Shown here: positions 1-11,081 of the stretch, one piece after another
How the letters are laid out: every line of letters begins with the position of its first letter
Numbering within the stretch: position 1 is the first letter of the stretch
Position numbers and translations under genes: made by a program
Notes under the pieces: model-generated
The model's input: the letters and a program-made list of their open reading frames with translations, nothing else
Told to the model about the DNA's origin: nothing
Database searches by the model: none
Source: Adiantum capillus-veneris
Lineage: Eukaryota; Streptophyta; Polypodiopsida; Polypodiales; Pteridaceae
Reading direction: 5' to 3'
Assembly (NCBI GenBank): GCA_014529385.2
Contig: CM043944.1
Span: 176,112,740 to 176,176,739, forward strand
Length of the DNA: 64,000 nucleotides

Positions 1-300
1 CCAATCACTACTAGCTACTTCAGTAATGAACCTAGCCTTTAGAAGGCTATCAATCTCTTCCTTGACCTTCTTAGTGTAATTTGGATTCATTCGGTATCGA
101 TGCAGCCGTACTGGTATGGCATCTGGTTTCAATGGTATTTGATGTTGACATACCTCTGGATCTACTCCTTTAAGATCAGTATGTTCCCATGCGAACCCGT
201 CCTTGTACTGCTGGAACAAATGTCGGGCCTTCTCTTTCATCTTAGAATTTAGATGTTTGTTGACCTTGATCAATATAGGATTTTCCTCAGAACCTAAATT
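1..300 (-). pseudogene. gypsy reverse transcriptase, N-terminal part (cut by window edge)
   Basis: The minus-strand translation contains a YKDGFAWEHTDLKGVDPE segment, then a basic RLHRYRMNP stretch and a KVKEEIDSLLKARFI segment. This is the usual lead-in to the RT palm of gypsy polyproteins (an FAW motif, then the helix before the first catalytic block). The YxDD catalytic block would lie outside the window. It continues from the protease and spacer at 313-1190 in the same element. Confidence 0.75.
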
Positions 301-312
301 CCATTCCTCTAT

Positions 313-1190
313 TTATTGATCATCTGGAAGTAACCAGTTAGGCCCTCCGCCCTTTCTCTTGGTTGACTCCTCAGTGTAATCCCAAGATGGTTCCCTAAGC
401 TCTGAACTGCTATTCTGATTTTCAATAACTTCTTCAGAGTGTGTTTGTTCAAAATCCACTGGTGCAGTGGAATCAACTGGTTCTTCTGGCCTTCCAATCA
501 CCTGAACTGGCCGTTCTCCAAAATTCTGCTCAGTGAACTGGTCTGGGAATTGCTTCTTTTTCTTTTCAGCCTGATCTTTGTCTAGTAACACTGCGTTGAG
601 ATCTATCTCGGTTAATGGAAAAATATTCATTGCTACCAGCATTCTCTCAATTTTCTTCACCTTATACTTCTGGAAAATCTCTTTGGGTCGCAACTCCTTT
701 CTCTAGCTCCTAGTGTTGTTTGTTTGAATCTGGATTCTGCTACTGGCACCTTGTATTGTCAAAGTTTGATTAGCATAGTCATGAACAACTTTTGCCGTTC
801 TCGCAGCCATGGGTGCCCTAGTAGCATCCCATACGCACCTTGCACATCCAATACTAGGAAGCTAGTTCTGAACCTTTCTTTGCCCACTCTTATATGCATA
901 CTCTCTATCATACCAGTTGCATGCACTACTCGATAGTCCGTCATTTGAACTTTGAAAGGTGTGGGTTTCAGATTTGTAATTCCCATCTTTTGCTGAAGAT
1001 GTGCTCCCAGGATGTTTACTCCTGCTCCTCCATCCAATATGACACCAGATAGTGGCTCCCACTGTTTCCTAACTTTATAATCTACTTGGATCATCGACAC
1101 TTCATCATCTCTGACAGCAGCCAAGTCAACCGTTTTGGCTTCTGCCTCAGCCTTCCTTCGTTGTCTGATGAAATTTACTGCTTCCAGCAA
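313..1190 (-). pseudogene. gypsy retropepsin (aspartic protease) and PR-RT spacer
   Basis: The 759-1190 part is a retropepsin-like domain that cleaves the Gag-Pol polyprotein in an active element. The catalytic motif, normally D-S/T-G, reads DGGAGVNIL at about residues 53-61. The partner motif GMLLGHPWL near the C-terminus is well kept. A charged spacer (313-693, rich in E, Q and S) follows before RT. The Ser/Thr-to-Gly change at the active site, together with the interrupted frame, argues that this copy is inactive. The identification rests on the DxGA...LLGxPWL pair, which is characteristic of plant gypsy proteases. Confidence 0.8.
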
Positions 1191-1679
1191 AGTTTTTCTA
1201 ATGTCCTCTAGCTCACCGCCGTGAGTTTTTGAATTCTCTCACAAATCTTGACATGAATTTTCTCCCTCTCATGATCAGAGTTGTTATCAGAACTTGAAGA
1301 ATTGATAGTATCTGCACAATACCATTCCTTTGTTCTAGTGCTTTCAGCTCCCTTATCAGTCCCTAACTCTTCCATCAGTCCCTAAACTGCAGCCAACATG
1401 GTCTCAAGCGTTCTAGACCTTGACTAATCTGGTTGTGCTTTCTCAGAAGACTGGGCTGGTATCTTTTGAATGACCCGAGCATCAAAATTTTTTGGCTGTT
1501 CTGGTAGCTTCTTGGCTAAATCCTCTGTGATTCTCACCACCAATTCTCTCTACTCTTGCCATTCATCAACCACCTTTTGTTTACCCTTGTCTTTCTACAC
1601 CTCTCTCTGCTGAGTCCATTTGCTACTTTCAGAAGTGATTGGTTTCACTGGGTTATCTGGGATTTCCTCAATACAAGAA

Positions 1680-2810
1680 CTCATTTTGGGGCCTTTGCCT
1701 CAGTAGCCGCAATAACAGGTGTATGTGGACACTGAGCCGTAAAATTCCCATACTTACCACAAGTATAGCAATTCAGACTTCGACTTTGGAAATTACCACG
1801 ACCCCGGCCCCCGGACAATACCCCCTTGGTACCTGTCGCGCCCCGTACCAGTACCACTGATACCTGATTTCTCTTCTTGGGGTACACTAGTAGTCTCCAT
1901 CACAGACAGACCTTTCCCTTCTTGAAATGATGAATGTGAATGCCACAGTTGTTCCATAAGTGGCCGTAGGCTTTGCAGTAAGTACACTGTGGAAATTCAT
2001 TGGAAACATGATCTTTGGATTTACATTTTGAACACCAGGTTTCCACTCTTCTTACTCGTTGTCTGGTATGGCTGATTTCAGCAATCTTTCGGGCCATCTC
2101 ATCAATCTTTTTAGACCAAGATCCCTTCTTAGCCTTGTCTTTGCTCTTTTCATCTGAGCTACTTTCAGAACTACTGGAGGTCTTACTAGAATCAAAATTC
2201 TCAGTAGAAGTACTGCTACTAATGGACCTCCTCTTCTTATGACTCCTTTCCTTCTTAGCCAGTTGTTCCAACTTGAGGGCTCACTACATCAAATCATTAA
2301 ATTTCTTTGTTGGTGCAAGCACCTCCTGTTCCCTAAGCTTCTTACTGTGAAAACCATTTAAAAACCATGCTTGCAACCGCTTTTCTGATGGTGGTTCTTG
2401 TAGCTACCTAGTCAGCTCCTTGATTTTCTCATCATAACTTTTGACTTATAATTTTCTTTATTTTATCTAGTTCACAAAAGATATCCTCATCTCCTCTGTT
2501 GTCTGAATATTCCAGTGGAAAAAAAATTGAGCAGTTTGTTATATGATCTGAGTTGGCAAGCTGGATAATGGTAGTACCACTTCTTTGCTGCCTCCTTTAA
2601 TGTTTGAGGAGAGTATTCCCCCTAGTCATCTTCATCAATATTTTTCAACTCAGCATATTGTTCAAAGGATTGGATATGAACATTCGGGTCATCTTTCTTT
2701 CCACCTTTGAACACTGGGAAAGAAATTTTCAATGAAGAGGTGTAATCATGTCGATCAGCATCATTTCTGCCTTTTCTCTCCTTAGGAACCTGACTCCTTC
2801 TTGAAGATCT
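1680..2810 (-). pseudogene. gypsy Gag with two zinc-knuckle modules (multiple frameshifts)
   Basis: Minus-strand fragments in different frames line up as one Gag protein. A capsid-type segment (DDPNVHIQSFEQYAEL, then LKEAAKKWYYHYP) lies near 2600-2730. EKRLQAWFLNGFHSKKLREQ lies near 2320-2390. A serine-rich linker with SSSSESSSDE follows. A double zinc-binding segment (CSKCKSKDHV and CTYCKAYGHLWNNC) is at about 1930-2045. A CCHC knuckle, CYTCGKYGNFTAQC, is at about 1720-1760. Gag forms the virus-like particle and binds element RNA. Stops and shifts make this copy non-functional. Confidence 0.75.
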
Positions 2811-3237
2811 CTTGTAATGGTCTGTGTCTACATCCCAATCAATTTCTTCCTCAGTCTCAATTTATGTCTCCTCCCTGGATTTTCTACTGGAACTAAGGTG
2901 ACTACCTTTACTTCCTTTGGCTCCTTCATCCCCATGTGTGGTCCGCAATTCATGGCCTTGCGTTCCTCCCTCTCAACCCTTCCTCTTGTGGACTGACTGG
3001 AGTGCTGAGAGTCCGTAGCCTCATCAACATGATTGTGCTGCTCATGAGCCTCATTTTCAGTCCCGGTTCATTCTTAGGATCAGAATCTCTTTATGACTCC
3101 TCAGGGATAGGGTCAACGTGGTAGGATGGTTTATGACCACGGCTGGTTTTGGGTGCAATATCTTCAGCTGAAAATTCAAACTGGGAAAAGTATTCTGGTC
3201 AACGAGCAAACAGCTCTAGCCATCGTGATCGCCAAAA

Positions 3238-3697
3238 TGGAATTGGAGCTAATCTCTTTAGATAGCTGATTGTAGTGTTACAATTTACATCTACTGGTAA
3301 GTCGTCAGTTCGATCAGTGAAATTGGAATAGAAGATGGAAACTGAACTGAAATAGTTAACCGAACTGAAATACTCTACTAGGACGAGAAACAGACTGAAT
3401 GACTGAAAAGTGTTTCAGATTTAGATTCAGAGTTTATGAAGAACGATTACAAGGTATAACAGACTAAAGCAAGGTTGACTACTGTAGTAATGATTACATA
3501 GTACAATTACAAGTGAAGAGATTGTAGCTCAAGAACAGCTTCGAAGACTAAAACCGAGAGACTAAGAGTAAGAAGTCAAAAGACAAGCAGCCCAATTACA
3601 ATGTAATGTGTCCTATTTATAGCCTTTCAAAGTTACTATGGTAACTGCCGTGGTAATTACTGATCGATTCACTGTTCGGTTTCTAGGAGACAGTCCC
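3238..3697 (-). repeat. probable 5' LTR of the left gypsy element (interrupted; continues after 6465)
   Basis: On the minus strand a PBS-like TGGCGATCACGATGG (3234 down to 3220) follows an ATTCCA that could be the LTR end. A TATA box-like CTATAAATAG lies at about 3611-3621. This is the arrangement expected of U3-R-U5 just before gag. The copia element at 3698-6460 is inserted here, so the rest of the LTR should lie from 6461 to about 6640. The outer LTR end cannot be fixed because the 3' LTR is outside the window. Confidence 0.4.
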
Positions 3698-4015
3698 TGT
3701 AAAGTGTGAGCGTTGTCCTAAGGTATGAGTCAAGGAGAGGAGAGTGGATTTATCCCACATACTGTGGAGCAAGGCTGTAGAGCTACTTAAAGCTCATTTC
3801 TTGAATCAATAAACAACAACTCATTTTGCACTACATGCTTGTCTATGGTGAGCTTGTGCTAAGCTAAGTCAATACTCAAGATTGTGTTTATGAGTCCAAG
3901 CTAATCTATCTTGGAACCTAATTCACTTGAGTGATAACCTTGCTTACACACACTCACACACTTGCACCATGTTTCTCTTTCATCCACCATAGCTAGCACG
4001 ATCCAAATCCTAACA
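3698..4015 (+). repeat. 5' LTR of the non-autonomous copia element
   Basis: It begins TGTAAAGTGTG and ends AATCCTAACA. It matches 6143-6460 base for base except for four substitutions. A possible polyadenylation signal, AATAAA, occurs within CAATAAACAACAA at about 3808. Confidence 0.95.
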
Positions 4016-4017
4016 TT

Positions 4018-4029
4018 TGGTATCAGAGC
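4018..4029 (+). promoter_or_regulatory. primer-binding site, tRNA-iMet type
   Basis: TGGTATCAGAGC lies two bases after the LTR. It is the standard complement of the plant initiator-methionine tRNA 3' end, used to prime minus-strand DNA synthesis in copia elements. Confidence 0.95.
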
Positions 4030-4559
4030 TATGGTGTGCTAGCTAGGATTGTCATTATGCATTAGTGTGTGTTAATCATTAGCATCTCCATTAGATCGAT
4101 TAGCATTTCATAATTGTTGTCACGGCCCATTAACAGTTTCATAGTTAAGTTGCATATCTCACTAATCAAGCACTAATCTAGCTATGTGTGGGTATGTCCT
4201 TGGCACACCCAAGAGGCCACTACCCTCCATGTCTAGGTAGACTTGATTAGGGAGAGAATTAGCATTAGATTGCATTCAATTTCCATCAAGAACTTGCATC
4301 TTGTGTTCAACGGCTGCTCCTTATTTTAGTAAAATTGGCATTTACGATCTATGTGTGTGCGAAGGGCTTTCTGACGCCTTTCCATAGAGCCATTGATTGC
4401 TTAAATCGCAACTCATTTGGCTTCTAAATTATCTCACCAAAATTGAGCTTTGTAGCCTTTAACCCATTTTTTTTCTTGAATTCCAGCCTTCAATCAGATT
4501 TCTAAGTGTGTGTGTGTGTGTGGGGGGGGGGAGGAAGGAGCACTTAATGCATTCATCTA

Positions 4560-5400
4560 TTGTTGGGTTTTTTTAAAAGGAGTCGGTGGGACCATTGCCT
4601 AAATAAGGCCAAAGGGAATCCCTTTTTGGCGTGAGCACGCGCGTGATGGCCTGCTGGCGAACCTAAGCCTGGCGGTCAACTGCATTTGATTCGCTTTTCG
4701 GCTCCGGACGACCGCAGCCACCGGCCGGCCGTCACAGGTCATTAAAAACCACTTCCGTTCGACGGGTGGCAGTCCGTGCGCTAGTGCCTAACCGATTGGC
4801 CGCCATCGCTTGCTCCCACCGTCTGGCCACGCCCAGTCGCCTGCGCGCTCAACTACATTTAAAGGCAATTTCGAGTCCGCCCCTATGGGGGCCCCCTTCC
4901 CGCGCCTACATGGTGCGTTATCGCCTTATGCCAAGCCCTCCAAAGCCCCACATTCCCTAGCATTGGGTCCCGCCTGCGTGACTGCCGAGCACCTCTAAGA
5001 GCCCCTAAGCTCCAAGGCACATTTCCGAGGGCTTTTTAAGCCCCTGCTCCCACAAGCATAATCAAGAAGGTGTCTCCATAACCTCCAACTCCCTCAGGGG
5101 GCAGTCCCATGAACCTGCTGCCTCAAGCCGCCAAGACCCTTTAAGGGCTTACTCCCACAAAGCTGCAGCAAGGTTTTCAAGGCCTTCCAGAAGGCATTGA
5201 AAGGCGGATCTCATCGCGCTTCAAAAGGCATTTCTAACCAATTTAAGGGAGGGTGAGACTTCAAAATTTTATCGAGCATCCAAGGGCTGCCAAAGGGGCC
5301 ATTCTCACCGACCGCGGCATTACCAAGCATCCAAAGGAGCATTACTTCATTGTGAAGAGGGGCTTCACCGACAGTGAAGAGGAGCTTCACATTTGAAGGG
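4560..5400. other. GC-rich cargo inside the non-autonomous copia element
   Basis: About 4620-5000 is strongly GC-rich (CCGGCCGGCCG, GGGGGCCCCC) in an otherwise AT-rich interior, and it is preceded by a (GT)n plus poly-G tract at 4507-4531. Short open frames exist but none resembles a known protein, and I see no codon pattern that convinces me. The abrupt base-composition change suggests captured DNA or a nested LTR. A TGTTGGG at 4560 could be such an LTR start, but no partner end was found. Confidence 0.5.
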
Positions 5401-5929
5401 AAAAATCCAAAGTACAAATTAAAATCTTGCAACCAAGCACAACAAATTTCTTGCAATGTATGTAATTGTATTTGTCTACATGGATGACATTATGTGCTTT
5501 TGTAATGGGATAGATATTGGCATTGGAGAGTCTCCAAATTGCTAAAATCTCCCCATGTAGGAAGAATTTGTGACAAATTGTATGAGAAATTCTGCATGCT
5601 TGGGCTCTCGGAGTATAACCAAGATGGAAGAGAGCATTAATTTTTGCATCAACCTTTTCATAGGATATTTTCGCATATTGTTGCATGTCATTATGACGCA
5701 TGGAATAAAGCCTGATTGTACCACAAAGAGGGGACAAAAGTACTCGTTCAAGGGGAGGATACGAAGTCAGACCATGAAGCAGTTAAAAGCAACAGTAGAA
5801 GCAACGAAGACAAGAGACCTGACAGAGGATCGGCTCACATAGTAGAAGACAAAAAGGACGAAGACGAAGGCAGTGTTTGGGAAGACCCATTTTGAAGATG
5901 CAGACTCTCTACTTGTAGGGGAGGACTTT

Positions 5930-6100
5930 TTCCTGTGTGGATACCAGCTTATCATCCTGTGTGGACATCACCATCCTTTGTGGATTGTTCTTGTGTGGAT
6001 TTTACCATCCTGTGTGGATATCACCATCCTTTGTGGACTTTATTTTCTTGTGTGGATATCACCATCCTATGTGGATTTTGTTAGCCTGTGTGGATCATGC
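5930..6100 (+). repeat. degenerate tandem repeat of TGTGTGGATATCACCATCC
   Basis: About nine copies of a TGTGGA(T/C) core occur in 165 bases. The best-kept units (6013, 6051) share a 20-base unit. The array lies just before the PPT and 3' LTR. It is noncoding by appearance, and its position next to the plus-strand primer suggests a structural or packaging role, which is inference only. Confidence 0.7.
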
Positions 6101-6130
6101 ATCTTCAGTATCTTGTCTTAGTCCAAACCT

Positions 6131-6142
6131 CAAGGGGAGGAT
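6131..6142 (+). promoter_or_regulatory. polypurine tract before 3' LTR
   Basis: CAAGGGGAGGAT lies directly before the TG of the right LTR. A second near-identical copy, TTCAAGGGGAGGAT, occurs at about 5748-5761, which could act as an internal PPT or mark an older LTR junction. Confidence 0.9.
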
Positions 6143-6460
6143 TGTAAAGTGTGAGCTTTGTCCTAAGGTGTGAGTCAAGGAGAGGAGAGTGGATTTATCC
6201 CACATACTGTGGAGCAAGGTTGTAGAGCTACTTAAAGCTCATTTCTTGAATCAATAAACAACAACTCATTTTGCACTACATGCTTGTCTATGGTGATCTT
6301 GTGCTAAGCTAAGTCAATACTCAAGATTGTGTTTATGAGTCCAAGCTAATCTATCTTGGAACCTAATTCACTTGAGTGATAACCTTGCTTACACACACTC
6401 ACACACTTGCACCATGTTTCTCTTTCATCCACCATAGCTAGCACGATCCAAATCCTAACA
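6143..6460 (+). repeat. 3' LTR of the non-autonomous copia element
   Basis: It is 318 bases, TGT...ACA, and matches 3698-4015 with four substitutions, located in the first half. It is followed by the GTCCC target duplication. Confidence 0.95.
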
Positions 6461-6769
6461 GTCCCACTTGTTGAGATCGTCTTCATCATCTACAATCCCA
6501 TTGACATTAACTACTATCTACCCATAGTATCCTATTGACATTAACTACTATTTTTTGATGTTGTCCATGCATGCGACACAAGAGGCACCCAAGGAAGCTT
6601 TAAGTTGAGCTTTTCTAGTGCCCGTGTGTGTGTCATATTATAACTAAAAATTCCATAAATTGAACCGACTTGAGAACCTTCTTGCACAAACTTGAGCCGG
6701 CCATTTTTCATTTTGATCAGGCTTTGGATAAAGCGAACCTATCTTTTCCCGAGCCCTGGTGTGTGACAT

Positions 6770-6772
<3 letters not shown>

Positions 6773-6862
<90 letters not shown>

Positions 6863-6913
6863 AGAGAGAGAGAGAGAGAGAGAGAGAAGAAGAAGAAGAA
6901 GAAGAAGAGAGAG
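6773..6913. repeat. (GA)n / (GAA)n microsatellite
   Basis: A nearly uninterrupted GA run of about 110 bases grades into GAA units. The open frames across it (Arg-Glu or Ser-Leu repeats) are artefacts of the dinucleotide. The 300 bases before it, after the copia insertion, contain no gene I can support. Confidence 0.97.
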
Positions 6914-7261
6914 ACTCAATGGCCCCTACCCTAATTCACCCCGGTCGATCGTATGGCTGAGATTTTGACTTGGCTTCCCCTGCTTTCCAATGAGAAAAGG
7001 GAGTCGAAAGACGGATGATGGCCGCATTGAAGTGGTAGAACCGTAAAGAGGACCTTACCCAGCAAAGGCAAGTGCACAGGGACAGGAGGACCAAGGACAT
7101 GTAGAGAGAATGAGCAGAAGGGCTCGTAGGATAGGGAGAAGGAGAGCAGGGGTAGAGAGAAGGAGCACAAGGGCTCGCACAAGGATAGGGAGGGGGATAG
7201 GGAGAAGCTTGCTTGGCGTAGGAAACAAAAGGAGAGGAAGAGGGACAGGGCCAAGGAGAAT

Positions 7262-7784
7262 GTGCATCATCATCTTGACATGAAAGGTAATAAGTGTTGG
7301 CGGTGGCTGGAGGCCAAGAAGAAGAGATGGGTTCCTCAGCTGGATCTTATTATGCCCAGCATTGGTCCACTGCCTCTGGATGTGTTAGTTCAACAAGTAT
7401 TCTCATGGTTGTCTGTGCGCGAGCTTTTCCTGGAGTTTGGTGTTGGGGGCAGGAGAGTCGTTCCTAGACAAGGCCAAGGAGTCATGGTTCTTGATGTGCT
7501 CTATAATGCTAGAGCCCCTGAGAGGTAAGTGCTCCCTTACTGCTTGGAGCAGCCATAGCCAGGCTTGGTGCACCCCTGTTCCAATCTCTTCAGTTGATGC
7601 CAAATTGTCATGTTTCCTCGGTGGTTTGAGTTGGAAATGCCTCTGTGCGGACTATGATTATCCCGGGTGCTTCCACATTATGGCCTCTGCTAGTGGTTTG
7701 ATCTACACCATTGTCAATGATCCGTGTGCTTCAATTGTTGTCTTCAACTCCTTCACAGGCTCATGTGCCAACAAAAGAGAATAA
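7262..7784 (+). pseudogene. F-box/kelch-like protein pseudogene
   Basis: The first frame has GPLPLDVLVQQVFSWLSVREL at about 7360-7430, a recognisable F-box start (LPxDVL...V...L.VR.L) that would bind SKP1 in an SCF ubiquitin ligase. The reading then shifts frame. From 7437 it continues with ESFLDKAKESWFLM and MASASGLIYTIV...VVFNSFTGS, the pattern of plant F-box/kelch proteins before the kelch repeats (a WFLM block, then a GGL...N..TG block). The rest of the F-box, the linker and the repeats are missing, and the frame ends at 7784. It is a broken gene fragment, preceded by a basic stretch rich in R, K and E (7100-7300) of uncertain coding status. Confidence 0.65.
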
Positions 7785-8638
7785 AAGAGTTACATAATTC
7801 GGGGAAATAGTCTACAAAACTTGCAAATAGTAGATATTGAGCTTGTATCGAAGCGGTAGTAAGGTCATAATAACTCAAATGAAAAACTAATCATGTAGCT
7901 TGATTTAGACAATAATTAGAATGATCTTATACTTGGTACAGAGTGGTGATATTGATAATACAAGCTAATTTACAAAAGGCTATCCAAACTTAGGAAATGT
8001 TCAAACATTTGATGATTAATGACCAACTATTTGGATATGCTAAAGTAGGGCTCTTGAAACAAAGGTTTTTGATATCTGATTCTGGCATAAGAGTGAGCAT
8101 CCTTCACTAAAAATTAGCTATCCCATCAGGAAGTAGTAAAAACAATAGCAAATATGTCATAGAGAGGCAAAGAAATGAGGCAGCATCAAGAAATATGCAA
8201 TAACAATTTCAATAGCGTACGGTACAACACTAAAGATAATGGCAAAGGAGAAAATTACAAATCGGATTACATTACATTACTAGTAGTAGATATAATTGTA
8301 CATTTTTGGGCCAATGGCTCGTGGAAAAGACTAAGGAAAAAGTGATTAAATGGAATTTTTCTATTTTTCAGTAGATAACTACATGCATAGTTGCATATGC
8401 ATTCTAAGAACCAAGATAGAAATCATGGGAGAGGGTTCTATTCAACAACAAGACAAGCTTCAACTATAGCCTGGTTATCATGGGTTGCTTTAATTAGGAA
8501 ATATTTCAGCTTGTAAACGAGAATACTTGGTTGATGTTATTATATGGATGGATTTGACCTTTGGTCGAAAGTGGTCCTATAGGTGGATCTAGATTGCTTT
8601 ATTATAGTCTCATTGTAAAGAGAACCATCAAGATTTGG

Positions 8639-8674
<36 letters not shown>

Positions 8675-9141
8675 TTACGCTGGTTGAGTGAGATTAGAGA
8701 GGGAGGGAGAAATAGATGGATGGTTGAGGTGTCCATGGTATTACACCATCAATTTTCTTGGGAGGCTACACTACATTGCCCATTGCCCATTGCATGCAAG
8801 CATGTTGGTAAATGGGTGGTGCACAAGAGCGAGAGGGTTGGTAGCCGCTCTCATGTTGAGTGTGTACGAGAGATTGAAAAACAACACCCACAGTAGCCAT
8901 GAACCTAAGGAGGGTTGGATGGCAGCCACATAATACTAGCTGTGAGTGAGAGAAATCGATATCTAAGGAGTGGTGGGGAGAGCAACAAGAGTTTCATGCA
9001 AAAGCGAGAGTCGACGATGGGTGGCAAGTTAGGTTTGAGTGGTCTAAAATGAGGTGCATGGTGGGCAGGTATTAGTTGGGGAGCTAGCTGTGTTGATATT
9101 AGGTTTAAGCTTCCAAATTTCAGAGCCTCATAGACATTTAA
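7785..9141. other. no gene seen; AT-rich DNA with one (GA)n tract
   Basis: This stretch has only short frames with no recognisable motif. A (GA)n microsatellite of about 34 bases lies at 8641-8674. The right edge is set by the TG end of the chromovirus LTR at 9142. Confidence 0.7.
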
Positions 9142-10722
9142 TGTAATGGAATTGGCCTATTAACTTGAGAGTACCAGAAGTTAATGAGAGTACTTTTGAG
9201 AAATGACTTTGTGAGCATAGCGGGTGAACATAATTGAAGATAGCAACATAATCATAGCAATTAGTTAACTTGGCATGAACAATACTTTTGCAAGAGAGAG
9301 AATTTAGAGAACATGACAACAGTTGAGGACGGGATTTATGTGGAGCCGGTCCCCCATCCAATAGGCATTGGTATTATGATTTCTCCCATTAAGAGAGACT
9401 TGTTACAATACAATCTTTGTGTTCCTTGTGACCTAGGTGATGCAATGAAGATGTAAAGCTTCATGCATCACAAGCATAGCATAAACTTTGAGGAAAGTTT
9501 TAACTATCCCAAGCCTCAGTCCCAAGACCTCAAACACCTCCGAATGTGGAGAGAGCTAGCAGGGAATGAGGGTAGGGAAGAGGAAGAAGAAACATTCCAT
9601 AGGAGAAAGAATTTGTTCCTCACTTATCATCACTCTTCTTGCTAGCATACATAATAGCATAGTAATGAAGATGGAGAAGATGGAAAGCTTAAGCATTGAA
9701 GCATGGCTCTTGTTTGGATTTGCACTCCATAGCCAAGAGTGTTGGTCTAGGCTCTCAACCTCTACTTGCTTAGAGAAGGAGAGGGATCTCTTGCACTTTG
9801 CAGTATGCACAATGAGAGTGTGTGTGAGTCTGTGTGGTAGAGTATACCCCCTAAGAAACCCCCTAGCTTGCTTTGGCCGACTCCCCCTTGTAGCTCATGC
9901 TTGAAGCTCATTGGACCCCTCTAGGCCTAGCCAATCATAAGCAACAAGGGTAGCCTTGGGACTAGTGTCCCCCTTTCCCCTTTGAGAGAGAGGACTCGGT
10001 AAATGCAAAATCAATTAATTAAATCTCCTAAGTTATCATTGGACCCCTTGGGTGGCCAACCAATAGGCTTCAGGTCCACCATGAGGGCAACATGAGGACG
10101 AACTTGACAAGTGTCTCTTTTACTTTCTTTGTACCAAGCATGCCTTGTGTGAGTGTGTGGGTGTTCTCTCTCATCCCCCTCTTGTAGGGATCGCCCCCTC
10201 CTTGTAGGGATTGAATCTTGACCTTTTGACACCTCAAGCCCCTCAAGCTTAGGCCCAATTCCCACCACAAGCTTGGACCTTAAGCACTTCAAGCTTGGGT
10301 TGGGTTCTCACCTCAAGTACAGTCCTAGCATCTCAAGCATGACAAGCACCTCAAGCATCTCAATCATCAATCACCCCAAGCATCTCAAGCACCTCAGTCA
10401 TCAAGCACGACAAGCACCTTCAGCTTGGGTCGGGTTCCCACCTCAAGCTCATCCCTAGCTTATCTAAGGTCAAAGGACTTTCACACTAACTATTGGAGGT
10501 CTTCAATGAAGCTAACCCTAAGGTCTTATGCTCCATTGGTTATCCTTGACCGTTGATAGACCATCTCTCATTTGGGCACCTTTACCATTGGCCTCGTGTT
10601 CAGATAGATCTATAAGCACATGTCTATATCTTAACCCTTGTTTCTGTTCATTCTCCCACATTAAATGATCAATTTAATATGAGAAAATCATTTGGGTTGA
10701 TTAGATATTAGATTTTATGACA
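9142..10722 (-). repeat. 3' LTR of the chromovirus (about 1,581 bp)
   Basis: In minus orientation it starts TGTCATAAAATC directly after the PPT and ends TTCCATTACA. The same ends bound the homologous copy at 20096-27134, which supports the boundaries. It contains a degenerate tandem array of CTCAAGCAC/CTCAAGCAT units at about 10310-10450, also present in the second copy. No matching 5' LTR lies upstream on the same side, so the element is truncated. Confidence 0.8.
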
Positions 10723-10760
10723 TTACCTCTCTCTTGAAATCATAGTCGTCCTCGACTATG
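10723..10760 (-). promoter_or_regulatory. polypurine tract and adjacent hairpin of the chromovirus
   Basis: Minus strand: CAAGAGAGAGGTAA immediately precedes the LTR. Just upstream CATAGTCG and CGACTATG form an 8-bp stem with a 4-base loop. The motif GTCGAGGACGAC followed by a purine tract is common at the 3' end of plant gypsy elements. Confidence 0.8.
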
Positions 10761-11081
10761 AGATAGAGCAGATAAAGCCTTGATCATTAGTCAATCTTAC
10801 TTAGCGGGTAGAGGATCCCTTTTTATCCTACGACATCTTTCCAAGATGGATAACTAATCCATTTGGTGCTTGGGAGACATAGCTGCCGCAAGCATGTTTT
10901 CACTTTAGTCCATTTCATTCTCCCAAAGTAGAGTGACAAATTCTACTTGGTGTTTGAGAGGCATCGTCATCACAAACATGAGTCTAAGCATGCATACTAT
11001 TTAAATTTTTGCATAATTAAAAAGAGAACTAGACTTATAAGACAAAAAAATGGATCATTTAAAAGAAATTTGTACATTTGC

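Larger units (their letters stand above)
1..3240 (-). mobile_element. Ty3/gypsy retrotransposon, 5' half of internal region (decayed)
   Basis: Reading the minus strand from 3240 down to 1 gives gag, two zinc knuckles, an aspartic protease, a spacer and the first part of reverse transcriptase. This is the gag-PR-RT order of a Ty3/gypsy element. The element leaves the window at base 1 inside RT. The frame is broken by many stops and shifts, so it is a dead copy. Its likely 5' LTR lies at higher coordinates and is interrupted by the copia element at 3698-6460. The RT start shares the DLKGVDPE.CQH motif with the relic at 29.4 kb, so the two belong to related lineages. Confidence 0.85.
3698..6460 (+). 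mobile_element. complete non-autonomous Ty1/copia-type LTR element, 2,763 bp, with 5-bp TSD
   Basis: Two 318-bp LTRs, both TGT...ACA, flank a 2.1-kb interior. I count four substitutions between the LTRs, so the insertion is recent. The flanks carry the same 5-bp target duplication, GTCCC, at 3693-3697 and 6461-6465. A tRNA-iMet PBS follows the left LTR and an A/G-rich PPT precedes the right one. The interior has no gag-pol reading frame, so it must be mobilised in trans by an autonomous relative. It sits inside the presumed LTR of the left gypsy element. Confidence 0.95.

Noticed and set aside
5490-5515. VYMDD-like translation in the non-autonomous copia interior, resembling an RT catalytic site
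   Set aside because: No other RT block is present on either side in any frame. A five-residue match is not enough.
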